DNA of 18,155 bases from Stagnihabitans sp038323315 (GCA_038323315.1 JBBQGU010000037.1:1-18155), one strand, 5' to 3'. Shown: positions 1-8,335, numbered from the stretch's first letter. Numbers and translations: made by a program. Notes: generated from the letters alone by a model not told the origin.

Positions 1-399
1 AAGGAGGGCAAGGTCGAGGTGTTTCAAAAGGGCAATACCGTCACCGTGCGTCTGGCCGGGGTGGGCATGTTCGGATCAGGCTCGGACGCCTTGCAAAAGG
101 ATTTCCTGCCGATCCTGACCCGTGTGGGCGAGGCATTAAAGGAAGAACAGGGCAATATCGTGATTGCGGGCCATTCCGACAGCAGCAAGGTTGGCGGCGG
201 CCGCTTCAAAAGCAATGATGAACTGTCGCAGGCCCGCGCCGATGCCGTCTTGAAGATGTTTGCGCCGGTGGTCGGTGATCCGGGCCGGATGATCGCCGAA
301 GGGCGCGGCGACAAGGAACCGATTGCCGACAACAAGACCAAGGATGGCCGGGCCAAGAACCGCCGTATCGAGGTTCTGGTGGTGGAGCAGGGGGCATGA
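1..399 (+). CDS. tssL: TssL, T6SS membrane-complex protein (C-terminal OmpA-like part, 5' end outside window)
   Basis: The reading frame is open from the first base, so this is the C-terminal 132 residues of a longer protein; the in-frame GTG at 19 is probably internal. What is visible is an OmpA/MotB-type peptidoglycan-binding domain: a GHSDS segment (usual form GHTD), then LSQARADAV, then a GRGDKEPIADN stretch followed by GRAKNRRIEV at the C-terminus. In the 'evolved' TssL/ImpK/VasF proteins of T6SS, this domain follows a cytoplasmic DotU domain and a membrane helix and tethers the TssJLM complex to the cell wall. The assignment to TssL rather than another OmpA-like protein rests mainly on the immediately downstream tssM, joined by an ATGA overlap at 396-399. 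A separate OmpA-like accessory protein (TagL type) is the alternative. The DotU part cannot be seen. Confidence 0.85.
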   Translation, partial: KEGKVEVFQKGNTVTVRLAGVGMFGSGSDALQKDFLPILTRVGEALKEEQGNIVIAGHSDSSKVGGGRFKSNDELSQARADAVLKMFAPVVGDPGRMIAEGRGDKEPIADNKTKDGRAKNRRIEVLVVEQGA

Positions 400-3300
400 T
401 GCGGGTGTTGAAAGCCATTGGCCGTGCGCTGATATCGACCTATTTCCTGATCTGTCTGGTGACGCTGATCCTGTCGGTCTGCGTCTGGATGTTCAGCCCC
501 TATATCGGCACCGACGCGTTCCGCCCGTTTGACGGAGCCTTTGGCCGCTGGATATTCATCCTGATCCTGTGGCTGATCGCCGCGATCATCCTGGTGTCGG
601 TCTTTTTCGTGCGCCGCCACAACACCGCGCAAATTGAGGAGGATATCGTCCGGGGCCCCGAACCTGCCCCCGGCGAAGATGCGGCAGTGACCGAGGAACT
701 GACCGAACTGCGCGACAAGATGCGCGGTGCCATTACCAAGCTGAAAAAGTCCAAGGGCGGCAAGCGGTCCCTGTATGAACTGCCGTGGTATGTGATGATC
801 GGCCCGCCGGGGGCTGGCAAGACCACCGCCATCGTCAATTCCGGCCTGCAATTCCCGCTGGCGGATGAATTGGGTACGACTGCGATTGGCGGCGTCGGCG
901 GCACGCGCAACTGCGACTGGTGGTTCACCGAGGATGCCGTGCTGATCGACACCGCAGGCCGCTATACCACGCAGGAAAGCGACGCCGATGCCGACAACGC
1001 GGCGTGGCTGGGGTTTCTGAGCCTGTTGAAAAAGCACCGCATCCGTCAGCCGATCAATGGCGCGATGATCGCCATATCGCTGTCCGACCTGTCCTTGCAG
1101 GACGAGGTCACGCAAAAGGGCCATGCCCGCGCCGTGCGCCGCCGCTTGCAGGAATTGCGCGCCAAACTGGGGGTGCGCTTTCCGGTCTATGTGCTGTTCA
1201 CAAAGGCCGACATGATCGCAGGTTTCACCGAATACTTCGACAATCTGGGCAAGGAGGAGCGGGAACAGGTCTGGGGCTTTACCCTGCCCCCCGAAAAAAG
1301 CCGTGCCGAAGCCTCGCCCGTTGCGGCCTTTGACACCGAGTTTTCGGGGCTGCTGACCCAGTTGAACGCGCAACTGCTGGACCGGATGCAGACCGAAACC
1401 GACCACCAGCGCCGCAGCCTGATCGCGGGCTTCCCGGCACAGGTCGCCTCGGTGCGCGGTGTCGCCAAGACGTTTCTGGCCGAGGTGTTTGCCGACAGCC
1501 GCTATGAAGACCGCCAGATGCTGCGCGGGGTCTATTTCACCTCCGGCACGCAGGAAGGTACGCCGATCGACCGGTTGATGATGGGCATGGCGCGCACCTT
1601 CGGCATCGGGCGTCAGGCCATCGGCACCGGGCGGGGCACGGGGCGGTCGTTCTTCCTGACCAAACTGTTCAACGAGGTCATGTTCCCCGAGGCTGGTCTG
1701 GTCTCGGCCGATGACAAGGTCGAGCGGCGCTATCGCTGGACCAAACGCGGCGCGATTGCCGCGACGGTTCTGGTCGCCGTGGGGTCGGGGGCGCTGTGGG
1801 CGCGCAGCTATTTCGGCAATGTCGACCTGATGGCGACTGTGTCCAAAGACGTCACGGATTATCAGGCGGTTGCCGCGACCATCCCCGGCGATCCGGTGGC
1901 GGACGGCGATGTGTCGATCACCATCCCCGCGCTGAACATCCTGCGCGGCATGCCGGTCAACCCCATCCCCGCCTCGGTCGACTCTGCCGCCGCCAGCCCG
2001 TTCTCGCCCGCGTATAACCTGACCTGGGGCCTGTATCAGGGCAGCAGCATGGCCAACCAGACCGGCCAAAGCTACCGCGCATCCCTGAACACCATCTTCC
2101 TGCCCCGCCTTTTGTTGCGGTTGGAGGATCAGATTTCCAGCAATATCAACAATCCCTCGATCCTGTATGACGCGCTGAAGGTCTATCTGATGCTGGGTCT
2201 GCAAGGGCCGATGGACAGCGACCAGATCAAGGAATGGATGACCGCCGATTGGCAGGTCACCTATCCCGGCACCGAAAACGACGCGATGCGCGCCGACATG
2301 GCGTTCCATCTGCAAGCCATGCTCAGCCAACCGATGCAGGAAATCGCACTGAACGGGCCGCTGGTCGATCAGGCGCAAAAGATCTTGGCCGACATGCCGA
2401 TTGCCCAGCGCGTCTACAACTCGATCCTGCACACCCCCGATGCCGTGGCCCTGCCGCAGTTCCGCCTGACCGACATTGGCGGGCCGAACCTGGACAAGGC
2501 GTTCATCCGCACCTCGGGCAAACCCTTGAACGAGGGGATCGAGGGCATCTTCACCTTTGACGGCTTCAACCGGGTCTTCAAGGATCAGGCCCTTGGCGTG
2601 TCCGAAACCTTGCAGCGCGACAGTTGGGTTCTGGGCGACAAGGTCAAGACCGACCAGTCCGCCACCGCCCTGGCCGCCATCACCCGCGACGTGCTGGACC
2701 TGTATTACAACGACTTCATCGCCCGTTATGACCAGATGCTGGGCGATATCGACGTGATCCCGCTGTCCAGCCTGAAACAGGCGGTCGAGGTGACCAATAT
2801 CCTGTCCGGGCCCACCTCGCCCATCGTCAACATCCTGAATGCAGTGGATAAAGAGACCAGGCTGACCGCCGTGGGCTCGGCGCTTGACACCCAGCAACTG
2901 GGTTCGGATGCCGGCAGCATCGTCGGGAATGATCTGATCGAGGATAATGCCAGCATCCGCACCCGGCTGTTGATCGACGCCTTGAAAAGTGCCGCGACCA
3001 GTTCCGGCGCGCCGCCGCCCAAACCGCCGGGTGCGGTGGTGGAAGAACGTTTCAACTGGTTGCACCAACTGGTCCTGCGCGAGGATGAACAGCCCTCGCA
3101 ACTGGACAACCTGATGGCGCTGTTGCTGCAGGTCAATCAGGACCTGAACCGGATCGCGTTTCGTGGCACAAGCACCCAGACCACCGAGGCGGGCGGCGAC
3201 TCGCTGGCCGCCCTGCAACAGGCGGCGTCCACCATCGAGGGGCCCTTGGCGCGCTGGTCCAGCCAGATCACCACGGGCGGTGCGGGCATCACGGCGGATG

Positions 3301-4010
3301 GCACACGGGCCTCGATCAACTCGGCCTGGCAACAGGCGGTGCTGCCGTTCTGCCAACAGGCCACCACCAAACTGTATCCCTTTGACCGCAGGGCAGCGGC
3401 GGATATGTCCATCGCCGATTTCGCCAAGCTGTTCGGGCCGACCGGACTGATCGACAGCTTCATGACCACCAACCTGAAAGACCTGATCGACACCTCGAAA
3501 AAGCCCTGGACATGGAAGGTGGTGAATGGGGCCGATCTGGGGATTTCGCAGGCGGTGCTGGATCAGTTGCAAGCGGCGTCCGAGATCAAGGATGCCTTCT
3601 TCCCCCAAGGTCCGGCCCCCGGCGTCAGCTTTCAGATCACGCCCGTCGCCCTGGACCCCAATGCGACCAATATCAGCCTGAACATCGACGGCACGCCGGT
3701 CGCCTTTGCCCAGAATGCCGGGCAGCCTTTGCCCACGGCGGTGACGTGGCCGGGGTCGGTCGGTGTGGCGCAGGTGACCTTCGCGCCGCCGCTGAATGGC
3801 GGGGAAAGCACCGTGACCAAGGATGGCCCCTGGGGCTGGTTCCGCCTGCTGGACAGCTCCGAAGTGCGTGCGACCAATGCGCCCGACCGCAAAAGGGTGA
3901 TCTTCAACGTCGGCGGCCGCATCGCGATTTTCCAGATGCAAAGCGGGTCGGTGGTCAATGCCTTTGCCCTGCCCGCCATGTCGTCGTTCAAGTGTCCGTC
4001 GTCTTTTTGA
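396..4010 (+). CDS. tssM: TssM (IcmF/VasK family), T6SS inner-membrane scaffold protein
   Basis: This 1204-residue protein has the usual length and layout of TssM. Two membrane helices lie at about residues 11-33 and 51-72. A cytoplasmic NTPase-like domain follows, with a P-loop at 136-144 (GPPGAGKTT) and a DTAG motif at about 185-188 (VLIDTAGRY). A third helix lies at about 453-471, and a periplasmic region of roughly 730 residues ends in the typical F-x-CP tail (FKCPSSF). In the family, TssM binds TssL in the inner membrane and TssJ at the outer membrane to form the channel and anchor complex; an intact P-loop is found in only part of the family, so this protein may bind or hydrolyse nucleotide. 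The start ATG overlaps the tssL stop (ATGA), which implies translational coupling. No truncation or frameshift is seen. The identification is firm. Confidence 0.96.
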   Translation: MMRVLKAIGRALISTYFLICLVTLILSVCVWMFSPYIGTDAFRPFDGAFGRWIFILILWLIAAIILVSVFFVRRHNTAQIEEDIVRGPEPAPGEDAAVTEELTELRDKMRGAITKLKKSKGGKRSLYELPWYVMIGPPGAGKTTAIVNSGLQFPLADELGTTAIGGVGGTRNCDWWFTEDAVLIDTAGRYTTQESDADADNAAWLGFLSLLKKHRIRQPINGAMIAISLSDLSLQDEVTQKGHARAVRRRLQELRAKLGVRFPVYVLFTKADMIAGFTEYFDNLGKEEREQVWGFTLPPEKSRAEASPVAAFDTEFSGLLTQLNAQLLDRMQTETDHQRRSLIAGFPAQVASVRGVAKTFLAEVFADSRYEDRQMLRGVYFTSGTQEGTPIDRLMMGMARTFGIGRQAIGTGRGTGRSFFLTKLFNEVMFPEAGLVSADDKVERRYRWTKRGAIAATVLVAVGSGALWARSYFGNVDLMATVSKDVTDYQAVAATIPGDPVADGDVSITIPALNILRGMPVNPIPASVDSAAASPFSPAYNLTWGLYQGSSMANQTGQSYRASLNTIFLPRLLLRLEDQISSNINNPSILYDALKVYLMLGLQGPMDSDQIKEWMTADWQVTYPGTENDAMRADMAFHLQAMLSQPMQEIALNGPLVDQAQKILADMPIAQRVYNSILHTPDAVALPQFRLTDIGGPNLDKAFIRTSGKPLNEGIEGIFTFDGFNRVFKDQALGVSETLQRDSWVLGDKVKTDQSATALAAITRDVLDLYYNDFIARYDQMLGDIDVIPLSSLKQAVEVTNILSGPTSPIVNILNAVDKETRLTAVGSALDTQQLGSDAGSIVGNDLIEDNASIRTRLLIDALKSAATSSGAPPPKPPGAVVEERFNWLHQLVLREDEQPSQLDNLMALLLQVNQDLNRIAFRGTSTQTTEAGGDSLAALQQAASTIEGPLARWSSQITTGGAGITADGTRASINSAWQQAVLPFCQQATTKLYPFDRRAAADMSIADFAKLFGPTGLIDSFMTTNLKDLIDTSKKPWTWKVVNGADLGISQAVLDQLQAASEIKDAFFPQGPAPGVSFQITPVALDPNATNISLNIDGTPVAFAQNAGQPLPTAVTWPGSVGVAQVTFAPPLNGGESTVTKDGPWGWFRLLDSSEVRATNAPDRKRVIFNVGGRIAIFQMQSGSVVNAFALPAMSSFKCPSSF

Positions 4011-4040
4011 TCATGGGCCATTGATGCAGGGGTCCATCTG

Positions 4041-4730
4041 ATGGCGGGATTTGCGGCCTTCGGCAAAATTCCGGCCTTGGGCGATTTCTTTCGCCTGAAT
4101 GCGGCATCGGATTTCGTGACGCCTTGGGATGGCTGGTTGCAGGCCACCCTGCTGGCGGCGGCGGCAGCCTTGGGCGACCAGTTCGAGGGTTGCTATATGC
4201 AGGCTCCGATCTGGCGCTTTGCGGTGCCGCCGGGGGTGGCAGGCCATCAGGGCGTGGTGGGCGTGCTGATGCCGTCGATCGACCGGGTCGGGCGGCGCTT
4301 TCCGCTGACCCTGCTGGCCCCGACCGGCACGGCCGAACAGGCCGCCCTGCGCAATCTGATGTGGCAGGCGGATGTCCTGACCGCCTTGGAAAACCTCGCC
4401 CTGGAGGCGTTGGACGACCTGCCGCGCGACACACTGGCCGCCCGTCTGGCCACGTTGACCCTGCGCGAGGTGGCGCTGCCCAGCCGCATCCGCACCTCGG
4501 GGTCGTCGCTGGTCTTGTCCAGTGAACAGCCGGACCTGTTCTGCGCCGATCTGGCGCTGGACCTTGCGGGCGGCGGCCTGCACCGGTCTTGTGCATGGTC
4601 CGCGACGGTCGAGGGGTCGGCCAAGCTGATCCTGACCTCGGGCCTGCCGGGCCCCGACATGGCGCCGCGCCTGTTTGATTTGAATGGCATTTTCAACAGC
4701 AGCTTTGTCACGAAAGGAACCCTCGGATGA
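4041..4730 (+). CDS. tagF: TagF (ImpM / DUF2094 family), T6SS-associated post-translational regulator
   Basis: The 229-residue soluble protein shows the TagF N-terminal signature: FGKIPALGDFFRL at residues 7-19, then a W-D-G-W motif near 29-32. A PSIDRVGRRFPLTLLAP segment lies at about 75-91. In Pseudomonas, TagF represses H1-T6SS firing, at least partly through Fha, and acts in parallel with or against the PpkA/PppA threonine-phosphorylation pathway. In some alphaproteobacteria and other genomes TagF is fused to PppA; here the two are separate but overlap by ATGA (4727-4730), so they are probably made together. The start at 4041 lies 30 bp after the tssM stop with a purine-rich stretch upstream; no better in-frame start is visible. 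Function is inferred from family membership and position. Confidence 0.93.
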   Translation: MAGFAAFGKIPALGDFFRLNAASDFVTPWDGWLQATLLAAAAALGDQFEGCYMQAPIWRFAVPPGVAGHQGVVGVLMPSIDRVGRRFPLTLLAPTGTAEQAALRNLMWQADVLTALENLALEALDDLPRDTLAARLATLTLREVALPSRIRTSGSSLVLSSEQPDLFCADLALDLAGGGLHRSCAWSATVEGSAKLILTSGLPGPDMAPRLFDLNGIFNSSFVTKGTLG

Positions 4731-5443
4731 GCAATTTTGCAATCCGGTTCAACGCAAAGACCCATATCGGCAAGGTCCGCAAGGTGAATGAGGATGCGAT
4801 CCTGGTGCTGCCCGATCAGCAGATCTGGGTCGTCTCGGACGGCATGGGCGGGCATGAGGGCGGTGATTATGCCAGCCGCATTGTCGTCGATTCCATCGCC
4901 GTTCTGCCGCCCGACATGGCGGCCACCGAAAAGCTGGGCCAGATCCGTCAGGCTCTGCAATCCGCCCACCGCACCATCGTGCATGAGGCCGAGACGCGCC
5001 ATGCGACCATGGGCGCAACCGTGGTGGCTCTGGTTCTGGCGGACGGCCATTTCGGCGCGCTCTGGGCCGGGGACAGCCGACTGTACCGCCTGCGCGACGG
5101 CAAGATCGACTTGCTGACCACCGATCACTCGATCGTCGCGGCCCTGGTCGTGGCGGGGCAACTGACCTGGGATCAGGCCGCACAGCACCCGCAATCGAAC
5201 GCCATCACCCGCGCCGTCGGCGTGGGCGAAGAGTTGGAGTTGGACAAGATCCGCGGCGACGCCCTGCGCGGCGACCGGTTCCTGCTATGCTCGGACGGCC
5301 TGAACAAATATGCCGGCATCGCCGAACTGGGCGTCGCCCTGCAAGGCGTGCCGATCGAGGTGGTTACGGACAATCTGGTGCAGTTGGCCCTGGATCGCGG
5401 GGGGGCTGATAATGTCTCGGTCATCGTGGTGGACGTGGAATAG
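4727..5443 (+). CDS. pppA: PP2C-type serine/threonine phosphatase, PppA-like, T6SS-associated
   Basis: A complete 238-residue bacterial PP2C (PPM) catalytic domain without membrane helices. The metal-binding and catalytic motifs are all present in order: VRKVNEDA at 17-24, SDGMGGHEGGD at 37-47 (metal ligands D38/G39), MGATVVAL near residue 90, WAGDSRLYRLRDG, DHS, AITRAVG, CSDGL (D190) and GGADNVSVIVV at 225-235 (D228, N229). In T6SS clusters this enzyme (PppA/Stp1) removes phosphate from threonines placed by the kinase PpkA on partners such as Fha, switching the apparatus off or allowing it to be reused. The kinase and Fha are not in this window. The gene overlaps tagF by ATGA and a GAAAGGA ribosome site lies at 4712-4718. 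It is the last gene of the + strand T6SS run; a 161-bp gap follows. Confidence 0.94.
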   Translation: MSNFAIRFNAKTHIGKVRKVNEDAILVLPDQQIWVVSDGMGGHEGGDYASRIVVDSIAVLPPDMAATEKLGQIRQALQSAHRTIVHEAETRHATMGATVVALVLADGHFGALWAGDSRLYRLRDGKIDLLTTDHSIVAALVVAGQLTWDQAAQHPQSNAITRAVGVGEELELDKIRGDALRGDRFLLCSDGLNKYAGIAELGVALQGVPIEVVTDNLVQLALDRGGADNVSVIVVDVE

Positions 5444-5604
5444 CGCAGCGCAAGTCCGGGCGCGCCTGACCTGGGGCAATCCGGTGCCACGAACCATCAT
5501 TTACAAAATCCAAATAATATCAGGATGTTACGCCGCGACCTTAATGAACCCCACCCCGCAACCTGTCATATCTCCGCCACCGCATTCACACCCCCGAGGC
5601 CCCG

Positions 5605-6747
5605 ATGACCCCGCAAACACGTGCCGACCTGCTGACCCGGATCTGGTGGGCCGGGGTCCATTCTGTCGGGGGGCAGGCCTCGGTCGCGGCCAGCCTTGAA
5701 ACCGCCCCCATCCCCCGACCCGACCTGATCCTGTCGGTCGGCAAGGCCGCCGTTGCGATGGCCCGCGCCGCCCATGCCCGCTTCCCGGACAGCCCCATCC
5801 TTGCCATCGCCAAGACCGGCCACACCGAACCCGGCCACACCGAACCCGGCCACACCGAACCCGGCCTGCCGTTCGAAATCCTGCAAGCCGCGCACCCCGT
5901 CCCCGACCTCACCAGCCTGACCGCCGGGGCCCGCCTGCTGGCCGAGGTTGTCGCAGCCCCCCCCGACAGCCACCTCCTCCTCCTCGTATCGGGCGGCGCC
6001 TCCTCGCTGGTCGAGGTTCCGCGGCCCGGCCTGACCCTGACCGACCTCGCCACCCTGAACCGCGCCCTCCTCGCCTCGGGCAAGGATATCGGCGTGATGA
6101 ACGCCGAACGGGCGCAGCATTCGCTGATCAAGGGCGGCGGATTGCTGGCCCGGTTCAAGGGCGCGCGTGTGACCATTCTGGCGATATCCGACACGCGCGG
6201 CGATCTGATCGCAACGATAGGCTCGGGCATCGGTCTATGCCTGCCCCGCCCCGGATTGATCGCCGAGACCCGCATCGTCGCCTCCAACATCGTCGCACGG
6301 GCCGCCGCCACAGCCAAGGCCCGCGCATTGGGCCTGCAAGTTCTTGACCGGGGCGAGGTCCTGTATGACGACGTCGCGGCCTGCGCCAACCTGATCGCAA
6401 GGGGCCTGCCATCGGAGCCGGGCCTGACCCTGTGGGGGGGCGAGCCGACTGTCATTCTACCGGACAATCCAGGCCGTGGCGGGCGCAATCAAGCCCTGGC
6501 GCTGCATCTGGCAGGGCAAATCGCGGGGGTGCCGGACTTGTCCCTGCTTGTTGCCGGGACCGATGGCAACGATGGCCCGACCGAGGCTGCCGGGGGGCTT
6601 GTCGATGGCACGACCTGGGGACAGGGGGCCGACACCGCCTTGACCCGCGCTGACAGCGGCAGTTTCCTGGCCTGTCGGAACGCGCTGTTCACCACTGGCC
6701 CGACCGGCACCAATGTGATGGATATGGCACTTGCCCTGCGCGGGTAA
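5605..6747 (+). CDS. Glycerate 2-kinase-like protein (DUF4147 + MOFRL domains), divergent
   Basis: The 380-residue protein has the fold signature of class II glycerate 2-kinases (TtuD/GckA type, which make 2-phosphoglycerate from glycerate and ATP). An N-terminal DUF4147 domain contains SVGKAAVAMARAA, AHPVPDLTSL and LLVSGGASSLVEVP. A C-terminal MOFRL domain contains WGGEPTV, GRGGRNQALAL and AGTDGNDGPTEAAGG. It is shorter than the usual 410-440 residues. Several usually conserved positions differ: the MNA-x-RKHLS-x-x-KGGRL region reads MNAERAQHSLIKGGGL, and the ISDVPGDDP...SGP loop reads ISDTRGDLIATIGSGIG. Substrate or activity may therefore differ. An in-frame triplicated 15-bp repeat lies at residues 72-86. 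Start: ATG 5605 with GAGG at 5596-5599. It converges on the DUF2237 gene with only 3 bp between stops, so no separate terminator fits. Confidence 0.85.
   Translation: MTPQTRADLLTRIWWAGVHSVGGQASVAASLETAPIPRPDLILSVGKAAVAMARAAHARFPDSPILAIAKTGHTEPGHTEPGHTEPGLPFEILQAAHPVPDLTSLTAGARLLAEVVAAPPDSHLLLLVSGGASSLVEVPRPGLTLTDLATLNRALLASGKDIGVMNAERAQHSLIKGGGLLARFKGARVTILAISDTRGDLIATIGSGIGLCLPRPGLIAETRIVASNIVARAAATAKARALGLQVLDRGEVLYDDVAACANLIARGLPSEPGLTLWGGEPTVILPDNPGRGGRNQALALHLAGQIAGVPDLSLLVAGTDGNDGPTEAAGGLVDGTTWGQGADTALTRADSGSFLACRNALFTTGPTGTNVMDMALALRG
5818..5862 (+). repeat. 15-bp tandem repeat x3 inside the glycerate kinase-like gene
   Basis: Three perfect adjacent copies of GGCCACACCGAACCC, read in frame as the pentapeptide GHTEP three times, followed by another GGC. 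The unit length is a multiple of three, so copy number can change without a frameshift. In related kinases this loop, just before the AHPVPD motif, holds a single G-H-x-x-P-like segment, so the extra copies look like an expansion of a native element. Confidence 0.97.
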
Positions 6748-6750
6748 GTG

Positions 6751-7122
6751 CTACTTCGGCACCGCGTTGGCCTGCAAGACCGCCAGCGGAACCACGTCCA
6801 GCGCCCGGATATGGGTCGCGTCGATATGGACCTGCGGGGCTGCACCCTCATCATGCGCCTGCCGGAACCGTGCCGCGCAAAGGCACCAGCGGTCGCCGGG
6901 CTTCAGGCCCGCAAAGCCGTATTCGGGGCGCGGCGTGGACAGGTCGTTGCCGAGGTATTTCGACAGCGCCAGAAACTCGGGCGTCATCACGGCACAGACA
7001 GTGTGCTGGCCGGTGTCGCCGGGGCCGGTGTCGCAACAGCCGTTGCGGTAAAAGCCGGTCATGGGCGCGGTCGAGCAGGGCTGCAGCGCCTCGCCCAGAA
7101 CGTTCAAGGATGGTTCGCGCAT
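6751..7122 (-). CDS. DUF2237 family protein
   Basis: The 123-residue cysteine-rich soluble protein matches the DUF2237 family along its whole length: NVLGEALQPCS near the start, MTGFYRNGCCDTG at 21-33, GDTGQHTVCAVMT at 35-47, GNDLSTPRPEYGFAGLKPGDRWCLCAARF across 58-86, and an ATHIRAL segment near the end. C29/C30, C43 and the WCLC pair (C80, C82) could bind metal or form a redox centre, but the family's biochemical function is not established to my knowledge. The start is set at 7122 by an excellent AGGAG ribosome site five bases upstream (7128-7132); an in-frame ATG at 7140 lacks such a site. It follows the monooxygenase gene on the same strand, so the two are likely cotranscribed and translationally coupled. 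Confidence 0.88.
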   Translation of the reverse strand: MREPSLNVLGEALQPCSTAPMTGFYRNGCCDTGPGDTGQHTVCAVMTPEFLALSKYLGNDLSTPRPEYGFAGLKPGDRWCLCAARFRQAHDEGAAPQVHIDATHIRALDVVPLAVLQANAVPK

Positions 7123-7127
7123 CGGTT

Positions 7128-7132
7128 CTCCT
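7128..7132 (-). promoter_or_regulatory. Ribosome binding site AGGAG that decides the DUF2237 start
   Basis: On the minus strand AGGAG sits five bases before the ATG at 7122 and partly coincides with the TAG stop (7133-7131) of the upstream monooxygenase. Ribosomes finishing the upstream gene would be positioned directly over this site. Confidence 0.8.
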
Positions 7133-8285
7133 ATGGCCATACTTCGCCTGACAAGGGTGGCAGCACATCACCGCAAACCAGTGCCGTCAATATGCCGCGT
7201 ATCACCGGCATCCGGGCCATGGGGGCCAGACCCCAGTCGCGCAGCATCGGCAGCAGGTGGCTGTCGGATTGGTACATCGGGGTCATCACAGCGGAAAAGC
7301 CCTGATAGAAGCGCCGGTGCCAACGTCGCATCGCGGCATAGCGGGGCAGGGCGTCGTGCAAACCGCCGTTCAGGGCGCGGGTCAGGGCCATCGCATCCAG
7401 CAGGGCCATATTGGCGCCTTGGCCAAGCTGCGGGCTGGCGCGGTGGGCGGCGTCACCGATAAAGGCGATCCCGTCGGCATAGGGCAGGGCCAGCGACCCG
7501 TGGGAGTACCGCGCTTGGGTCATGTCGGCATGGGTCAGTGGGGCAGTGAACGCGGCGAAATCCGGCCAGAAGACGGTTGTCGCAGCCTGCCATGCGGCAA
7601 AGTCGGTGGTGGGCCAGGCGGCAGCCTCGGCCTCGGACTGCGACCAGAACAGGGCGGCTTTGGGTGTCGGATCGCCCGGCAGGCAGCCGATCGGCATGAC
7701 CCCGGCCATGCGGGACGCGCGCAAGTAGCGCTGCGTCAGTTGGTTGGCCGGAAGGGCGGTCTGCGGCCAGGACACCGTGGCCCAGACCGCGCCAAAGTTG
7801 AGCTTGCGGGCCTTGAGCGGCGACAGGACCGAACCTGCACCAGATGCGTCGACAATCAGGTCGAAGGGGCCGAGGGCGTCGGCCTTGTCACGTCGCAGCC
7901 AGCCGTCGTCATGGCCCGTGACGGCGGCCCCGGTCACGATCTGAACGCCCGAGGTCTGGACCTGATCCCACAGCACCCCGAACAGGCTGGCGCGGTGCAT
8001 CGCGAGGCCGGGGGCACCCTTGCGGTAACGCACGTCCAGCACTTTGCGTCCACCCGCGTGGCCGATCATCTGGACCAAAGGCGCGCCAAGGTTGCGGGCC
8101 GTCTGACCCGCACCTAACGCATCCAGAACGTGCATGCCGACGGGTTGCACCACAAGGCCCGATCCGACAGGCCGGGGCGTCGCAAACCGCTCGGCCAGGG
8201 TGACGCTATGGCCGGACCGCGCCAACAACGCCGCCGCCGCCAACCCGCCAATCCCCGCGCCTGTGATGCCGATCCGGTATCCCAT
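7131..8285 (-). CDS. FAD-dependent monooxygenase (aromatic-ring hydroxylase / UbiH-like fold)
   Basis: A 384-residue flavoprotein. The Rossmann dinucleotide motif GITGAGIGGLAAAALLARSG is at residues 6-25 and is followed by an acidic E that binds the ribose. The second FAD motif, FIGDAAHRASPQLGQGANMAL, starts at about 275 with G277-D278. The DG-like region is represented by the FDLIVDASGAGS stretch. This layout is that of class A flavin monooxygenases (PHBH/UbiH family, NAD(P)H- and O2-dependent), which are soluble or peripheral at the membrane. The substrate cannot be deduced; no ubiquinone-pathway genes are nearby. Start ATG 8285 immediately precedes the nucleotide-binding strand, as is usual. 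The downstream DUF2237 gene is coupled to its stop. It is divergent from the DUF2339 gene across 114 bp. Confidence 0.9.
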   Translation of the reverse strand: MGYRIGITGAGIGGLAAAALLARSGHSVTLAERFATPRPVGSGLVVQPVGMHVLDALGAGQTARNLGAPLVQMIGHAGGRKVLDVRYRKGAPGLAMHRASLFGVLWDQVQTSGVQIVTGAAVTGHDDGWLRRDKADALGPFDLIVDASGAGSVLSPLKARKLNFGAVWATVSWPQTALPANQLTQRYLRASRMAGVMPIGCLPGDPTPKAALFWSQSEAEAAAWPTTDFAAWQAATTVFWPDFAAFTAPLTHADMTQARYSHGSLALPYADGIAFIGDAAHRASPQLGQGANMALLDAMALTRALNGGLHDALPRYAAMRRWHRRFYQGFSAVMTPMYQSDSHLLPMLRDWGLAPMARMPVIRGILTALVCGDVLPPLSGEVWP

Positions 8286-8298
8286 GTGGCATTTCAAC

Positions 8299-8335
8299 CC
8301 TTTGTGCCGGGTGCCTGCAAGCCCTGTCACAAAGG
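8299..8335. promoter_or_regulatory. 8-bp perfect inverted repeat in the divergent intergenic region (possible operator)
   Basis: CCTTTGTG (8299-8306) and CACAAAGG (8328-8335) are perfect inverted copies about 29 bp centre to centre, close to the monooxygenase start and between two divergent genes. The spacing, near three helical turns, would suit a dimeric regulator, but no regulator gene is adjacent. This is speculative as a binding site; the repeat itself is seen directly. Confidence 0.35.

Noticed and set aside
24..3941. 1305-codon open frame on the minus strand
   Set aside because: It lies exactly antisense to tssM, whose domains and junctions are clear. The frame is open because GC-rich codon bias removes stops on the opposite strand, and its product is an unstructured R/Q/G/H-rich string.
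4011..5194. Minus-strand open frames opposite tagF and pppA
   Set aside because: They are shadows of two genes with complete family motifs; the translated products match nothing and are compositionally skewed.
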